The notes under the pieces: model-generated
What the model was told of the DNA's origin: nothing
The model's database searches: none
The model's input: the letters and a program-made list of their open reading frames with translations, nothing else
Part shown: piece after piece, positions 18,174-26,990 of the stretch
Numbering within the stretch: the first letter of the stretch is position 1
Layout of the letters: every line of letters begins with the position of its first letter
Assembly (NCBI GenBank): GCA_045128635.1
Contig: JBGVRS010000066.1
Coordinates: 1-64,000 of the forward strand
Source of the DNA: HGM12587 sp045128635
GTDB taxonomy: Bacteria > Bacillota > Clostridia > Lachnospirales > Lachnospiraceae
Direction: 5' to 3'
Length of the DNA: 64,000 nucleotides
Translations under genes and position numbers: made by a program

Positions 18174-19557
18174 TCTGGTGGTTGTTGTACAGAAATTTTT
18201 CTTTTATGCTGTGACAACTGCTGTGGCAGGAAGCATAGCGGTTGTTGCACTGATGTTAATGGAACATATTTCTAGATGGAAATATAGCCAAATGAAAATA
18301 ATCGGAATCAAAACGGCATTGATACTTTTTCTGATCCCATTTATGTCTATAATGGTCATATATTCAAGAAAGAAGATTTCGTTCCATGGGATTATGTATT
18401 TTAGTGAATTTGGAAAAGTAATAACTCTTCCCATGCAGGAAGCATATGCAGTTATAGCGTGTATTTGGTTGTTGGGATTTATACCCGGCATAGTTTTCCG
18501 TTTTGTACAATATCGAAAGTTAAGACATATCTTGGACGGAAATATACCGATTGATAATATGAAATATAAAAATCTCATTGAAAAATACCAAGAAAAGTAT
18601 CAATTAAGACATGTAAGATTTTATCAAAATGATTTGATTGGTTTTCCGATTACTGTAAATAGCTTTCATCCTCGAATTATATTGCCAACGAAGAATTATA
18701 CTGAAAAAGAATTACATATGATACTAGAACATGAGATGAATCATGTTTTATGTGGTGATCTTATGTGGAAGAAAGTGGCTCTTTTAGTAACATTCATTCA
18801 TTGGTGGAATCCACTGGTATATATCCTTTTAAATAAACTGATTTTACAGGAAGAAATAGAGTGTGATGTAAAAACCTGTGATAGTAATATTTATTTCACA
18901 AGGAAGGAATATGGTTATTATTTATCAGGGATGCCGGAAGGCTGCGATGATATGATCTTTACATCAGCAATATGCAAGTCGAAAAAAGATTTATTCAGGA
19001 GGTTAGAGTGCATGGTAAAAAGAAAAAATTGTAAAAAATGGACTTCAATTATGAGTTGTTTGGTTCTTTCAATGCTTGCGGCGGTTCCTTCCTATGCTGC
19101 ATCTGAAGGAATAGCGAGAGCAAATGAGAAATGGATTGCCAATACAGAGATGGCAACAGAAGTACAAGAAATTGATTTTCGTGCCATGGAAAATATTAGT
19201 ACGGTTGCAGAAGAGAATGAAATCGAAGAGATTGATTTGACGCTGGAAAATGAAGTTGCACCGATTAGTACAGAAATAACCTTGGACTATACGATAAAGG
19301 CAAATACACGTGTACTTTACAGATGGCAGGATATGCAGGCTGGAGATACGGTACATGTTTCTACGAGATGTAGTGACAATAGCATTGTATATAGAATTGG
19401 TATTAGAGATACGGCTGGAAATTTGACTTATAGACAAGGAAGTGGAAGTATGTCTCATATTTTCGAGGTTCCTTCTGATGGAGAATACACTGTATATGTA
19501 GAAAATCGAAGTAGCTCGTCAATGCAGGTAACTGGCTGGGCTCGATATTCAAATTAA
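18160..19557 (+). CDS. BlaR1-like M56 membrane metallopeptidase sensor
   Basis: 465 residues. Several N-terminal membrane segments (about 10-30, 42-62, 90-110) lead to a cytoplasmic zinc-protease loop with HEMNH at 191-195, the HExxH motif of family M56. A further membrane segment lies near 287-305 (SIMSCLVLSMLAAVPSY). The extracellular C-terminus is not a penicillin-binding domain: it is a small beta-rich module ending in GEYTVYVENRSSSSMQVTGW. The ligand is therefore probably not a beta-lactam. By family knowledge, sensing triggers cleavage of BlaI. No beta-lactamase is nearby; the linked target is the secreted protein at 19695. Confidence 0.88.
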   Translation: MNLIDLVVVVQKFFFYAVTTAVAGSIAVVALMLMEHISRWKYSQMKIIGIKTALILFLIPFMSIMVIYSRKKISFHGIMYFSEFGKVITLPMQEAYAVIACIWLLGFIPGIVFRFVQYRKLRHILDGNIPIDNMKYKNLIEKYQEKYQLRHVRFYQNDLIGFPITVNSFHPRIILPTKNYTEKELHMILEHEMNHVLCGDLMWKKVALLVTFIHWWNPLVYILLNKLILQEEIECDVKTCDSNIYFTRKEYGYYLSGMPEGCDDMIFTSAICKSKKDLFRRLECMVKRKNCKKWTSIMSCLVLSMLAAVPSYAASEGIARANEKWIANTEMATEVQEIDFRAMENISTVAEENEIEEIDLTLENEVAPISTEITLDYTIKANTRVLYRWQDMQAGDTVHVSTRCSDNSIVYRIGIRDTAGNLTYRQGSGSMSHIFEVPSDGEYTVYVENRSSSSMQVTGWARYSN

Positions 19558-19567
19558 AAAATAATCA

Positions 19568-19591
19568 GAAAAGTGGTGCAAACCACTTTTC
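19568..19591 (+). terminator. Stem-loop after the BlaR1-like gene
   Basis: GAAAAGTGGT (19568-19577) pairs exactly with ACCACTTTTC (19582-19591) around a GCAA tetraloop. The T-run is inside the stem and no tail follows, so it may act as a weak terminator or an mRNA stabiliser. Confidence 0.55.
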
Positions 19592-19605
19592 ATAAAAGGG
19601 AAATG

Positions 19606-19621
19606 ATTTACAAATGTAAAT
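19606..19621 (+). promoter_or_regulatory. Perfect BlaI operator upstream of the secreted protein gene
   Basis: ATTTACAAATGTAAAT is a perfect 16-bp palindrome with the core TACAAATGTA, matching the BlaI/MecI consensus better than the copy at 17740. It lies 74 bp before the ATG at 19695 and ties that gene to the BlaI/BlaR1 pair. Confidence 0.85.
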
Positions 19622-19694
19622 GCAAAGAGGTGATTCCGTTGGGAAAGAAATAGAGAGAGTAAATAGTGATTTTTATAGAAAGGAAAATGTGTTT

Positions 19695-20294
19695 ATGAAA
19701 AAAATGTTAGCAATAATTTTAACTTTAGTTTTAGCTGTTTCATTTGCTCCAAGTGAACATGTACATGCGGCAGAAATGGTTGATCCGGAAACTGGATTTA
19801 GATATGAAGAAATCGTATCAGGATATGCTGCTGATCCTAATTTTAAGTGGGAAAAAGAAATTTTGGTATATGTTGATAATATAGAGAATATTCAGAACTT
19901 TAAACGTAATCCAAATTACAGATATATTTTTCAGTGGGAAGAACCAATGAAAGCTAGATTAGCATGTAGTATGTGTGGTAATTCTAAAATGACAACAGTT
20001 AGACAAAGAGTTCAGTGGGGCGGAGACTATTTACAGTGTCCATTCACATCTGGTCCTGGATTAGAAAATGATGATTTTTTGACATATTATATTTATGTTC
20101 ATGAAAAGTGCAAAACATGTGGATATCAGACTAATTCAAGAAAAACTGGAGAAGAATATGAAGCATATTGCAATAATGATCATCATCCTGCAGATAAGGA
20201 ATATTTTGATGTCTATCCAGCTTCTCAGTTTATTAAAGGACAGCATGATGTGCATCAATACCTGCCGTGGTGGAAATCTAAACAATTACCTTAA
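19695..20294 (+). CDS. Secreted cysteine-rich protein, likely BlaI target
   Basis: 199 residues from ATG 19695 (ribosome site AGAAAGGA); the longer frame from 19620 would overlap the operator and is unlikely. A signal peptide spans about 1-25 (MLAIILTLVLAVSF, cleavage near HVHAA). The mature part has CSMC and CKTC pairs about 50 residues apart, then a late cysteine and histidines, which looks like a metal-binding ribbon, although disulphides are also possible outside the cell. No known family was recognised. The operator upstream suggests induction by the BlaR1-like sensor. Confidence 0.7.
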   Translation: MKKMLAIILTLVLAVSFAPSEHVHAAEMVDPETGFRYEEIVSGYAADPNFKWEKEILVYVDNIENIQNFKRNPNYRYIFQWEEPMKARLACSMCGNSKMTTVRQRVQWGGDYLQCPFTSGPGLENDDFLTYYIYVHEKCKTCGYQTNSRKTGEEYEAYCNNDHHPADKEYFDVYPASQFIKGQHDVHQYLPWWKSKQLP

Positions 20295-20333
20295 AATATT
20301 AATAGATTAAAAAATTTTATTAAGAGGTATGAT

Positions 20334-21302
20334 GTGAGAGGAAAATTGTTCATATTATTGTTCATATTTATAATTGTAATATCATTAATTGGATGTCAAA
20401 AAAAGGATAATATTATATATTATCAAATGGATTTGCAGAGACCTGAAAGAATAGAGATAAGAAGAACCGTTGAGAATGGCAATACAATTTATGATGAAGA
20501 TTCACAAGAATACCTTAAGGTTTATGAGTCGCTCAAAGAAAATTGGTGGATGTATTCTGCGGATTCGAGCAGTAAACAAAATAATGAAAATTTAATTGAA
20601 GTGAAAGACTTAAATAATATTGAAACGACAACACAAATGCGGTACGCGGATGGAAATCAGATAACAATTTCTTTTATTTACGAAAATTCGCCGATGCTTT
20701 GGACCACAAAAAAAGGTAATAGTATAGAAATAACTAAAATTGAATATTTTCTTCCGACAGAAGTGGAAGAAAATATGAATACTAAAGGAATTTTTAGAGT
20801 GATTGGAAATCGAGAACTACCTATAACGAATCCAATATATGCATATTATTACAGTCATAATTTATACAATGCAATATCTGAATCGAAGAAAAGTGTTAGT
20901 ACTATTTACAGTGATAATGCGTTAGAGATTAATGTGGAGAAATTCGAGGAAATAACAGTAGAAAAAATGCTAGATGTTTATAGAGAAAATTATTTATGGA
21001 CGGATCTTAAAGAGCATAAAGTATTTTGGAATTGGGAGAATGAGCAAGTTGTAATTAATCATGTATTTGCAACGGGCGTGTCAGAAGAAATTCTAGATAA
21101 GGCCAGAGGGTATAGCATTAATATGGAGTTATACAAAGATGTCGGTTTTGATATTATAGGAAATTCTTGGAGTGAAGTACCGAATGATGCAGAAATAATT
21201 ATTCAAGTTTTTTTGGAAAATGAGTTGATTTCCCAATCTATTTATAGTGATGTGGAAAGTGCAATTCCATATAAGCAAATACATTATAAAGAGATTATGT
21301 AA
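20334..21302 (+). CDS. Lipoprotein of unknown function
   Basis: 322 residues, GTG start behind AAGAGG. The signal peptide is hydrophobic from residue 4 and ends in a lipobox ISLIGC with C21 as the lipidated cysteine. The body is mixed alpha/beta and acidic and resembles bacterial lipoproteins that sit near ABC transporters, but no catalytic motif is seen. It follows the BlaI-regulated secreted protein at short distance and may share its transcript. It overlaps the next short frame at its stop (TAATG). Confidence 0.65.
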   Translation: MRGKLFILLFIFIIVISLIGCQKKDNIIYYQMDLQRPERIEIRRTVENGNTIYDEDSQEYLKVYESLKENWWMYSADSSSKQNNENLIEVKDLNNIETTTQMRYADGNQITISFIYENSPMLWTTKKGNSIEITKIEYFLPTEVEENMNTKGIFRVIGNRELPITNPIYAYYYSHNLYNAISESKKSVSTIYSDNALEINVEKFEEITVEKMLDVYRENYLWTDLKEHKVFWNWENEQVVINHVFATGVSEEILDKARGYSINMELYKDVGFDIIGNSWSEVPNDAEIIIQVFLENELISQSIYSDVESAIPYKQIHYKEIM

Positions 21303-21493
21303 TGAGTGGAGCAACACCTACACTTGAATTAACAACAGGTGTTGCTATGGATGATTATGTTGTACTGAACAGCTACACAACAGAGGTTGATAATACATCA
21401 TCTACAGCGGCAAAGAGATATATAGCATATGAAATTAACGCAAAATTCAAGTTAGACTATTTTGCAATTGGTGTAACTGCGTGGGAAAAGTAG
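21302..21493 (+). pseudogene. Short ORF, probably a degraded gene (63 codons)
   Basis: The ATG overlaps the previous stop. The protein has no signal or membrane segment and ends abruptly at TAG. Shifting phase at the stop continues a protein-like string (VDKTFGVVFHPFA) to another stop. Downstream is a short hydrophobic string (MFFYIVGIVAFIKYLKRM near 21597-21663) and then a copied gene fragment. I read the whole stretch as decayed sequence; expression of the 63-residue frame is possible. Confidence 0.35.
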
Positions 21494-21673
21494 ATAAAAC
21501 ATTTGGAGTAGTATTCCATCCATTTGCGTAAATAGATAAGGGGAGTCAATCATAACAATGTTTATTATACGAATATTAAGTTTTTTGATGCCGATATTGG
21601 AATGTTTTTTTACATTGTGGGTATAGTTGCATTTATAAAATATTTGAAAAGAATGATATCTTGAAAAGAAAAT

Positions 21674-21760
21674 CCTTCTGATGGAGAATACACAGTTTAT
21701 GTAGAAAATCGGAGTAGCTCGTCAATGCAGGTAACTGGCTGGGCTCGATATTCAAATTAA
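21674..21760 (+). pseudogene. Duplicated 3' end of the BlaR1-like gene
   Basis: This stretch nearly duplicates 19471-19557: it encodes the same last 28 residues (from PSDGEYTVYVENRSSSS to the stop) with only a few silent or near-silent changes. The flanking bases downstream are also alike at first (AAAAA, then GAAAAG). It is a partial tandem duplication whose 5' part is missing. Confidence 0.85.
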
Positions 21761-21787
21761 AAAAGTAAGGAGAAAAGAAGTGGGGAT

Positions 21788-21894
21788 CATCAAAGTTTAG
21801 TGGGGTTTCACCAAGTTTAGTGTAGTCTGTCGTGAGGGTCTCGACAGACCACACTAAACAGACCCTACTAAAGAGTGACCCCACTAAACTTTGA
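21788..21894 (+). repeat. 107-bp nested palindrome built from GTTTAGTG words
   Basis: CAAAGTTTAGTGGGG (21788-21802) is matched exactly by CCCCACTAAACTTTG (21880-21894). Inside, GTTTAGTGTAGTCTGTCG is matched by CGACAGACCACACTAAAC with a single G:T mismatch. The arms fold as one long interrupted hairpin or cruciform, with repeated GTTTAGTG words in each arm. No protein frame explains it. Confidence 0.8.
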
Positions 21895-22130
21895 ATATCC
21901 GTTGTTTTCCCAGAAATCATCGTTATCAAAGTTTTGAACCTGTGATGATTCAAGAGAACCATTTAGAACAGGGTTGCTTCGAGTTGAGTAGAGGAAACGA
22001 TGGAGAGGTTTTGTTAATAGGTCCAACTCATAGTCTCCTTATAAATTATGTTTATTATTGCATAAAATTAGCTGGTTATATGGAGGATTTGTTTTTTGTG
22101 AAATATAGTAGAAGTTGTATTCCTGCTTAA
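21891..22130 (+). CDS. Doubtful 79-codon ORF beside the palindrome
   Basis: A TTG-started frame begins in the palindrome arm and runs to TAA at 22128-22130; an internal ATG lies near 21945. Composition is compatible with protein (RGNDGEVLLIG, then hydrophobic YVYYCIKLAGY), but there is no ribosome site, no family and no operon. It could equally be a relic carried with the repeat. Confidence 0.25.
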   Translation: MNIRCFPRNHRYQSFEPVMIQENHLEQGCFELSRGNDGEVLLIGPTHSLLINYVYYCIKLAGYMEDLFFVKYSRSCIPA

Positions 22131-22683
22131 AAGAGATTTTTTTTTGTAAAGTTTCGCAATTCTATTTCTAATGTGATTCTAATTATATATTCTTCGTTAT
22201 TTATAGGTTTGATATTTATTTGTCTTCTATGATAATTACAATAAAAACCATTTTTTTCTAACTCGTTTGCTGTATGTTTTATATACGGTTCTAAAAAAAG
22301 TTTTTTCCGGAAATTAATCTATTAAATATGTCTTCATCAAGATTTTTATCTGATCGTAATCTTATTTTTTGCTTAATGCCTAATTCTATAATTCAATCTA
22401 CTTCTTTTTCATTATATCGCTCTATGAAAGGGGGCTCTTCTAGTAGCAAATAATCTCGTACTTTTTTATAATTATCTTGTATTGAATGTAATTCCATAAT
22501 CACAGATAATATGGCAGCGCCTATAAATGTTTCTCCTAGAAAAAGAAATATTTCTTCTTTAATTGAATTTTTTTGGCATACTGTGTAGCCGAATATCATT
22601 AAGCCCAGTCCAATGAAAAACAATAACGCTAACCCTGCAAATGTTCCAATCATGAATCCGGATTTTTTTCTCATTTTCTTCAT
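22127..22683 (-). pseudogene. Decayed two-TM membrane protein gene
   Basis: The intact 5' part (ATG at 22683, 96 codons) encodes two membrane segments near residues 11-33 and 45-62. After the TGA, the same phase continues with a protein-like string (IIELGIKQKIRLRSDKNLDE) until a run of seven T. Restoring one T there reopens the frame (FLEPYIKHTANELEKNGFYC, then RITLEIELRNFTKK) to a stop at 22127. One nonsense change and one single-base loss therefore explain the region. Confidence 0.6.
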
Positions 22684-23014
22684 GTGAACCTCTCTTAAAT
22701 ATAAGAATAAAAAAATTTTTAATTATACCATTTTGATGTGTTACGTTTTTCACAATCTAATCACAAATAGTGACAAAGTGTGTATGTGGCATAGAAAATG
22801 AGTAATTCATTTAGTAAGATATAACCACAGAATGTGTGGAAAAGCTTGGTGATAAGTGTAATTGTTCTGGAAAAAGTTTGAAGCCTATTTTGTGATAATA
22901 GCAGTTGATATAAATTAGAAGGGGATGAAATATTTCCAAACAATAATATTTTCACAAGAAATATTGTAGAAAAAATCGAAAGATTATTATAAGGTGCACG
23001 TTTTGGAGTGAGAT

Positions 23015-23305
23015 ATGTTTAATAAGAGAGATTTAGAACAAATTTCGGAAGATTACTTTGAAATTGTTAAAATAGCTCCCTATTATGTTGAGGTTATGTC
23101 TAAGACTACACAACATTGTTGGATAATATACAAAATGGGGTTTTCAGATAAGTTTCCCTTTTGGTTGTATCACAAGCATAAGAAAGAACATCAGTGTTAC
23201 CATTTGCAACGAAAAAAGAAAAGTATTAAATCTACCTTGAATGAAATAAAGCAACATGACTTATATCATAAAACAGGCAGAAAAAATATATTTGACAATA
23301 TTTAA
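23015..23305 (+). CDS. Small basic hypothetical protein
   Basis: 96 residues, ATG behind GGAGTGAG. It contains histidine- and lysine-rich stretches (YHKHKKEHQCYHLQRKKK) after a compact start (ISEDYFEIVKIAPYYVEVMS). No signal peptide or membrane segment. The bases between the decayed gene at 22683 and this start show no feature. A nucleic-acid-binding or toxin-like role could be imagined but nothing supports it. Confidence 0.5.
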   Translation: MFNKRDLEQISEDYFEIVKIAPYYVEVMSKTTQHCWIIYKMGFSDKFPFWLYHKHKKEHQCYHLQRKKKSIKSTLNEIKQHDLYHKTGRKNIFDNI

Positions 23306-23496
23306 TGTTTTGATAGAAATATCGTGAAGTAAGAATAAAAACGATAAAAACAATTAGCTGTAAAAGCAGTTTAGGCAAAATACACAAGAAAAACGACAAA
23401 ATACAATATGGCATAGAAATAAAGAGGTGGATTTTGTAGAATTATATTAATATAGTTAACGTTAAAAAGTAAAGAATTACAAAGGAGAACGCTGAT

Positions 23497-24525
23497 ATGC
23501 AGATCATTACGCAAGCAATTAGAGTGATTGACTATGAAAACAATATTGTTTCTTCAAGACAGATTATGCCTAAATTTGGAGAGTACATAGAACAGCTGGT
23601 TGATTATATTAGTAAACAAACATCAGTAAGAGAATATAAGACACAGTCTGCAGGAACAGAGGTCATCGGTGGTATTCTAAATATCTGTAAAAATCAAACG
23701 GATCAGGATGTTATTGAGCAAAATGTTAACATGATAGCAGAGCGTTTATTACGTGAAGAACGTTCTGTACAAGAGAAAATCGATCGTATGGATATTAAGG
23801 TACAGAAAGGAAGTTTAATCCTCGCGTTGCTTGAAAATGAAGGAAATATACAATTTTTATTAGCCAAAGTTGAACATACGGATTTTTTTGATGATGTAGA
23901 CTATAGTATTAAATCTGGATTTTCCAAAGATGCAAAAAAAATCTGGAAAACATGTTTGCTTGAAATTGATGATGTTAGCGCAACACAGTTTGTTGCAAAG
24001 ATTTATTCCAATACAGCAGCTAAGTATTGGTGGCAGGATTTCCTGGAGTTACAGGAACTTCAAAGTGATGAAAGCAACACAAAGAGAGCTTTTCAAGCTG
24101 TTGAATCTACCTTGAATAAAGTAATCAAAAAGGAATCTCCGTATGATTACATGGTGATTAGAAATTCAATATATTTATATTTTAATAGTGTGGATTATTT
24201 TGATTATTCTGATATGTTGAATAGTACAGTAAAAAATTATACACCGAATGACATGACCGAAGAAAGAAAAGGAGAATTATTGCGAAAATTACAAGCTCTA
24301 CCTGAAGAATCCCACTTTGATCATCAGTTTACACCAGTTTCTTCCATTATTAAACCAAAGATGAAGAAAACATATGACGTATATAACGGTATTCAGTTAA
24401 GAGTGCTAGGAGCGATTGAAGATATAAAAGATGTTATTTGTGCATATCGTGATGATGATGGAACACAGTATCTTAAAATTCGTTTAAATAATGATTCGAC
24501 TTTCCGGATATTTGAGCGTAGATGA
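23497..24525 (+). CDS. Nucleoid-associated protein NdpA/YejK-like
   Basis: 342 residues, ATG behind AAAGGAG. The plan matches the 37-kDa nucleoid-associated family: an N-terminal beta start (IRVIDYENN), a central ALLENEGNIQFLLAKVEHTD strand region followed by a lysine-rich KSGFSKDAKKIWKTC segment, and a C-terminal FDHQFTPVSSIIKPKMKK block with a final small beta domain. Such proteins occur in defence islands beside membrane proteins. It is followed after 21 bp by the TM protein at 24547. The family call is by pattern only; DUF4868 (KwaB) was considered and seems a poorer fit. Confidence 0.5.
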   Translation: MQIITQAIRVIDYENNIVSSRQIMPKFGEYIEQLVDYISKQTSVREYKTQSAGTEVIGGILNICKNQTDQDVIEQNVNMIAERLLREERSVQEKIDRMDIKVQKGSLILALLENEGNIQFLLAKVEHTDFFDDVDYSIKSGFSKDAKKIWKTCLLEIDDVSATQFVAKIYSNTAAKYWWQDFLELQELQSDESNTKRAFQAVESTLNKVIKKESPYDYMVIRNSIYLYFNSVDYFDYSDMLNSTVKNYTPNDMTEERKGELLRKLQALPEESHFDHQFTPVSSIIKPKMKKTYDVYNGIQLRVLGAIEDIKDVICAYRDDDGTQYLKIRLNNDSTFRIFERR

Positions 24526-24546
24526 GAATAAAAGGGAGGGATTTTT

Positions 24547-26037
24547 TTGCTGCAGAGCATAAGTGATAAAATTAACATTCTGAAGGAAGAAGATAGGCGA
24601 ATGATTTATGAAGCAGAATTTACATTTTGCGATATTCATTCCGTATCATATTCAGAGTTAATGGATATTGTTTCTGCTATTCCCGCAAGAGATAAAATAA
24701 GTATATATTTAAGCACAGAAGCAGAGGATTATTACACCATAAGTAGAAACAGTAGCGAAAAAGAGTACCTTGAATTTATTGAGGATACCTATGATGGTGA
24801 TAGTATTTCTGCAAAACTGGAAATAAAGAAAGCAATATCAGATGAAAAATTATCTATTTATAATTTCCAGAGTTTTTCGGCAGAAATTATAAGTCTTTCA
24901 ATAGAAGAAGTTATGCGTGTGTTTGCAAGATTTTTTAGGGAGTCAAGCCAACGTATGATTTTCGAATTGTTTGATTCTACTAATATTTTTTATACAAAAA
25001 CCATGTGTTTTATTCCACATGGAAATATGTCTACGTTATGTGAGTTTGATCGAAAACGGAGATTACAAGAGTGTAGAGAAACATCATATTTCTATAACAT
25101 GAGTTCGTATGAACTGTTACCGGATGATTTTAAAATTGAAGTCGGATATGCAAATAATCCATTCTCCGAAATATTTTCCAAATTGTCAACAATTTTAAGT
25201 ACAGGATATATAGCTTCTAACTTTATGTTGCAGGCTTCAATTATTAAATATCAAATTATGGGGCAACGTTCCGTAGATTATGCATATAGATATGATGAGA
25301 TAAGAGGCAATTCTACAATATATAGAATTTATGATTGGATTTATTCAGGAGGGAATTCTATAGACAAAGCAATTATAGCAAGGAATATAATATGTTTACA
25401 TTGTAAATATGAACCATTATTAAATATGGATGAAAAAGTAATGTCATCTATACAGTCCAACTATAATTTATATCTTAAAGATAATGTTACACAATACTTG
25501 GAGTTAAAAAATAAAGTTGCAGAGTATATATGTGACGTAGTATCAAGAACCGGAGAATATGCAACAGAACTTTTAGATAAATTCAAGACCAATATGATAG
25601 CAATTTTTGGATTTTTATTTTCTGTAGTGATTGCAAACATTGTATCAGATCAACCAGTGTCTAATATTTTTACAAGAGATATTACTGTGATAATAGAAGT
25701 GGTTTTAGCAGGTTCTTTGATTTATCTATTTTTATGCTACAAACAGTCAAAATATCAGACAGAAAAGGTATATGACAGCTATGATAAACTGAAAACAACA
25801 TATCAAGGTATATTGGATGATAAAGATATACAAGAATGTTTTGATAATGATAGTATTTTAAATGAGATGAAAAAAACAATTGCAGGATCACAGAAAAAAT
25901 ATCTTTTTGTTTGGATTTGTTTTCTCATAGTGTTGTTTGTGGTCATCGAAATCATAAGTGCAGCACCGGTGGTCTGGCCGATTATTAAAATGGTTATTAA
26001 TGGCATAGGAAATATAATCAAACAATTAATTAAATAA
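24547..26037 (+). CDS. Membrane protein with C-terminal TM helices, partner of the NdpA-like gene
   Basis: 496 residues, TTG start with GGGAGGGA seven bases upstream. About 345 cytosolic residues are followed by membrane segments near 350-367, 379-398 and 452-472, with a coiled-coil helix between the second and third. No enzyme motif was seen. The arrangement (a cytosolic sensor-like part plus terminal membrane helices) is typical of membrane-disrupting defence effectors, and the tight link with a nucleoid-associated protein suggests a two-gene system. The function is inference. Confidence 0.5.
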   Translation: MLQSISDKINILKEEDRRMIYEAEFTFCDIHSVSYSELMDIVSAIPARDKISIYLSTEAEDYYTISRNSSEKEYLEFIEDTYDGDSISAKLEIKKAISDEKLSIYNFQSFSAEIISLSIEEVMRVFARFFRESSQRMIFELFDSTNIFYTKTMCFIPHGNMSTLCEFDRKRRLQECRETSYFYNMSSYELLPDDFKIEVGYANNPFSEIFSKLSTILSTGYIASNFMLQASIIKYQIMGQRSVDYAYRYDEIRGNSTIYRIYDWIYSGGNSIDKAIIARNIICLHCKYEPLLNMDEKVMSSIQSNYNLYLKDNVTQYLELKNKVAEYICDVVSRTGEYATELLDKFKTNMIAIFGFLFSVVIANIVSDQPVSNIFTRDITVIIEVVLAGSLIYLFLCYKQSKYQTEKVYDSYDKLKTTYQGILDDKDIQECFDNDSILNEMKKTIAGSQKKYLFVWICFLIVLFVVIEIISAAPVVWPIIKMVINGIGNIIKQLIK

Positions 26038-26114
26038 TAGTTGGAATGAGTTTTATTGGATAAGTTTTAACGGGGAACAAATTGAACCGTAATAAAATAT
26101 AAGGAAAACGCATT

Positions 26115-26879
26115 ATGAGAAAATTTGAAAAAGAAAAAAATATAAAAGAATTGGAGAATTTAGAAGCACAGTGTGATACTTTTCTCGAAACATTACAAAC
26201 TATGGATATTTGGGGATTAAACCTGGAATGCTTAGGAGAGTCACACATAACCGCAGATACTCCAGAATGGATGATTTTTCAAGATGATTTGTTAGAATTA
26301 CTTAGTAAATATAAAAAAGATTTCGACGATGAGTGTGAAAAAATTCATGTATTATATCTAAAAGCAGTACAATATGCTAATTCTAAAAATATAGGTAATT
26401 TAAAAGTAGGAATTAATTCATTAAAAAAACAGATAATTAAATCCAATGAAGATAATGCTTTAGACGGAAAGGTTGATAGTCTCATACATCCTCTTATAAA
26501 AATGGTATCAATGGATAAATTTAATGATGGCTATTATGCTGATGCAGTGGAAAGTGCATTTAAAGAAATAAATTCGAGAATTAAACGTTTGTACATGAGT
26601 CAGTGCGGAGAGGAAAAAGACGGTGCTGATTTGATGAGAAAGGCCTTTTCACCTAATGCCCCTGTATTATTGTTTGAAGATAATGCGTCACAAAGTGGAA
26701 AAAATGTTCAACAAGGATATATGGATATTTTTGCTGGTGCAATGACGGGAATTAGAAATCCTAAAGCTCATGAAAATATGAGCATTAGCGAGGTACAGGC
26801 AGCTCAACGACTTGTTTTTGCCAGTCTACTAATGACTAAAATCGATGAAGCTGTTAAATTTACAAAAATTGAAGAATAA
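26115..26879 (+). CDS. TIGR02391 (Ymh) family protein
   Basis: 254 residues, ATG behind AAGGAAA. The C-terminal half carries the family pattern: HPLIKMVSMDKFNDGYYADA, VESAFKEINSRI, GADLMRKAF, GYMDIFAGAMTGIRNPKAHE and a final helical pair. The N-terminus is a helical extension. The RNPKAHE motif is the most conserved part and hints at an RNase-like or HEPN-like active site; TIGR02391 proteins are frequent in defence loci. It lies between the NdpA-like pair and the cyclase-like gene, in the same orientation. Confidence 0.75.
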   Translation: MRKFEKEKNIKELENLEAQCDTFLETLQTMDIWGLNLECLGESHITADTPEWMIFQDDLLELLSKYKKDFDDECEKIHVLYLKAVQYANSKNIGNLKVGINSLKKQIIKSNEDNALDGKVDSLIHPLIKMVSMDKFNDGYYADAVESAFKEINSRIKRLYMSQCGEEKDGADLMRKAFSPNAPVLLFEDNASQSGKNVQQGYMDIFAGAMTGIRNPKAHENMSISEVQAAQRLVFASLLMTKIDEAVKFTKIEE

Positions 26880-26990
26880 TATTTTTGGATGTATTTTAAG
26901 AAAGTTAAATATATTTCTTCTTCTGTGAAATAGAAAAATTTAGAAGTTGTTGTAATACTTGTTACAATTAACCAGAATGGAGAGTCATTT

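Noticed and set aside
18160..19557. Beta-lactam resistance sensor
   Set aside because: The outer domain lacks the STxK, SxN and KTG penicillin-binding motifs and is too short; no beta-lactamase is near.
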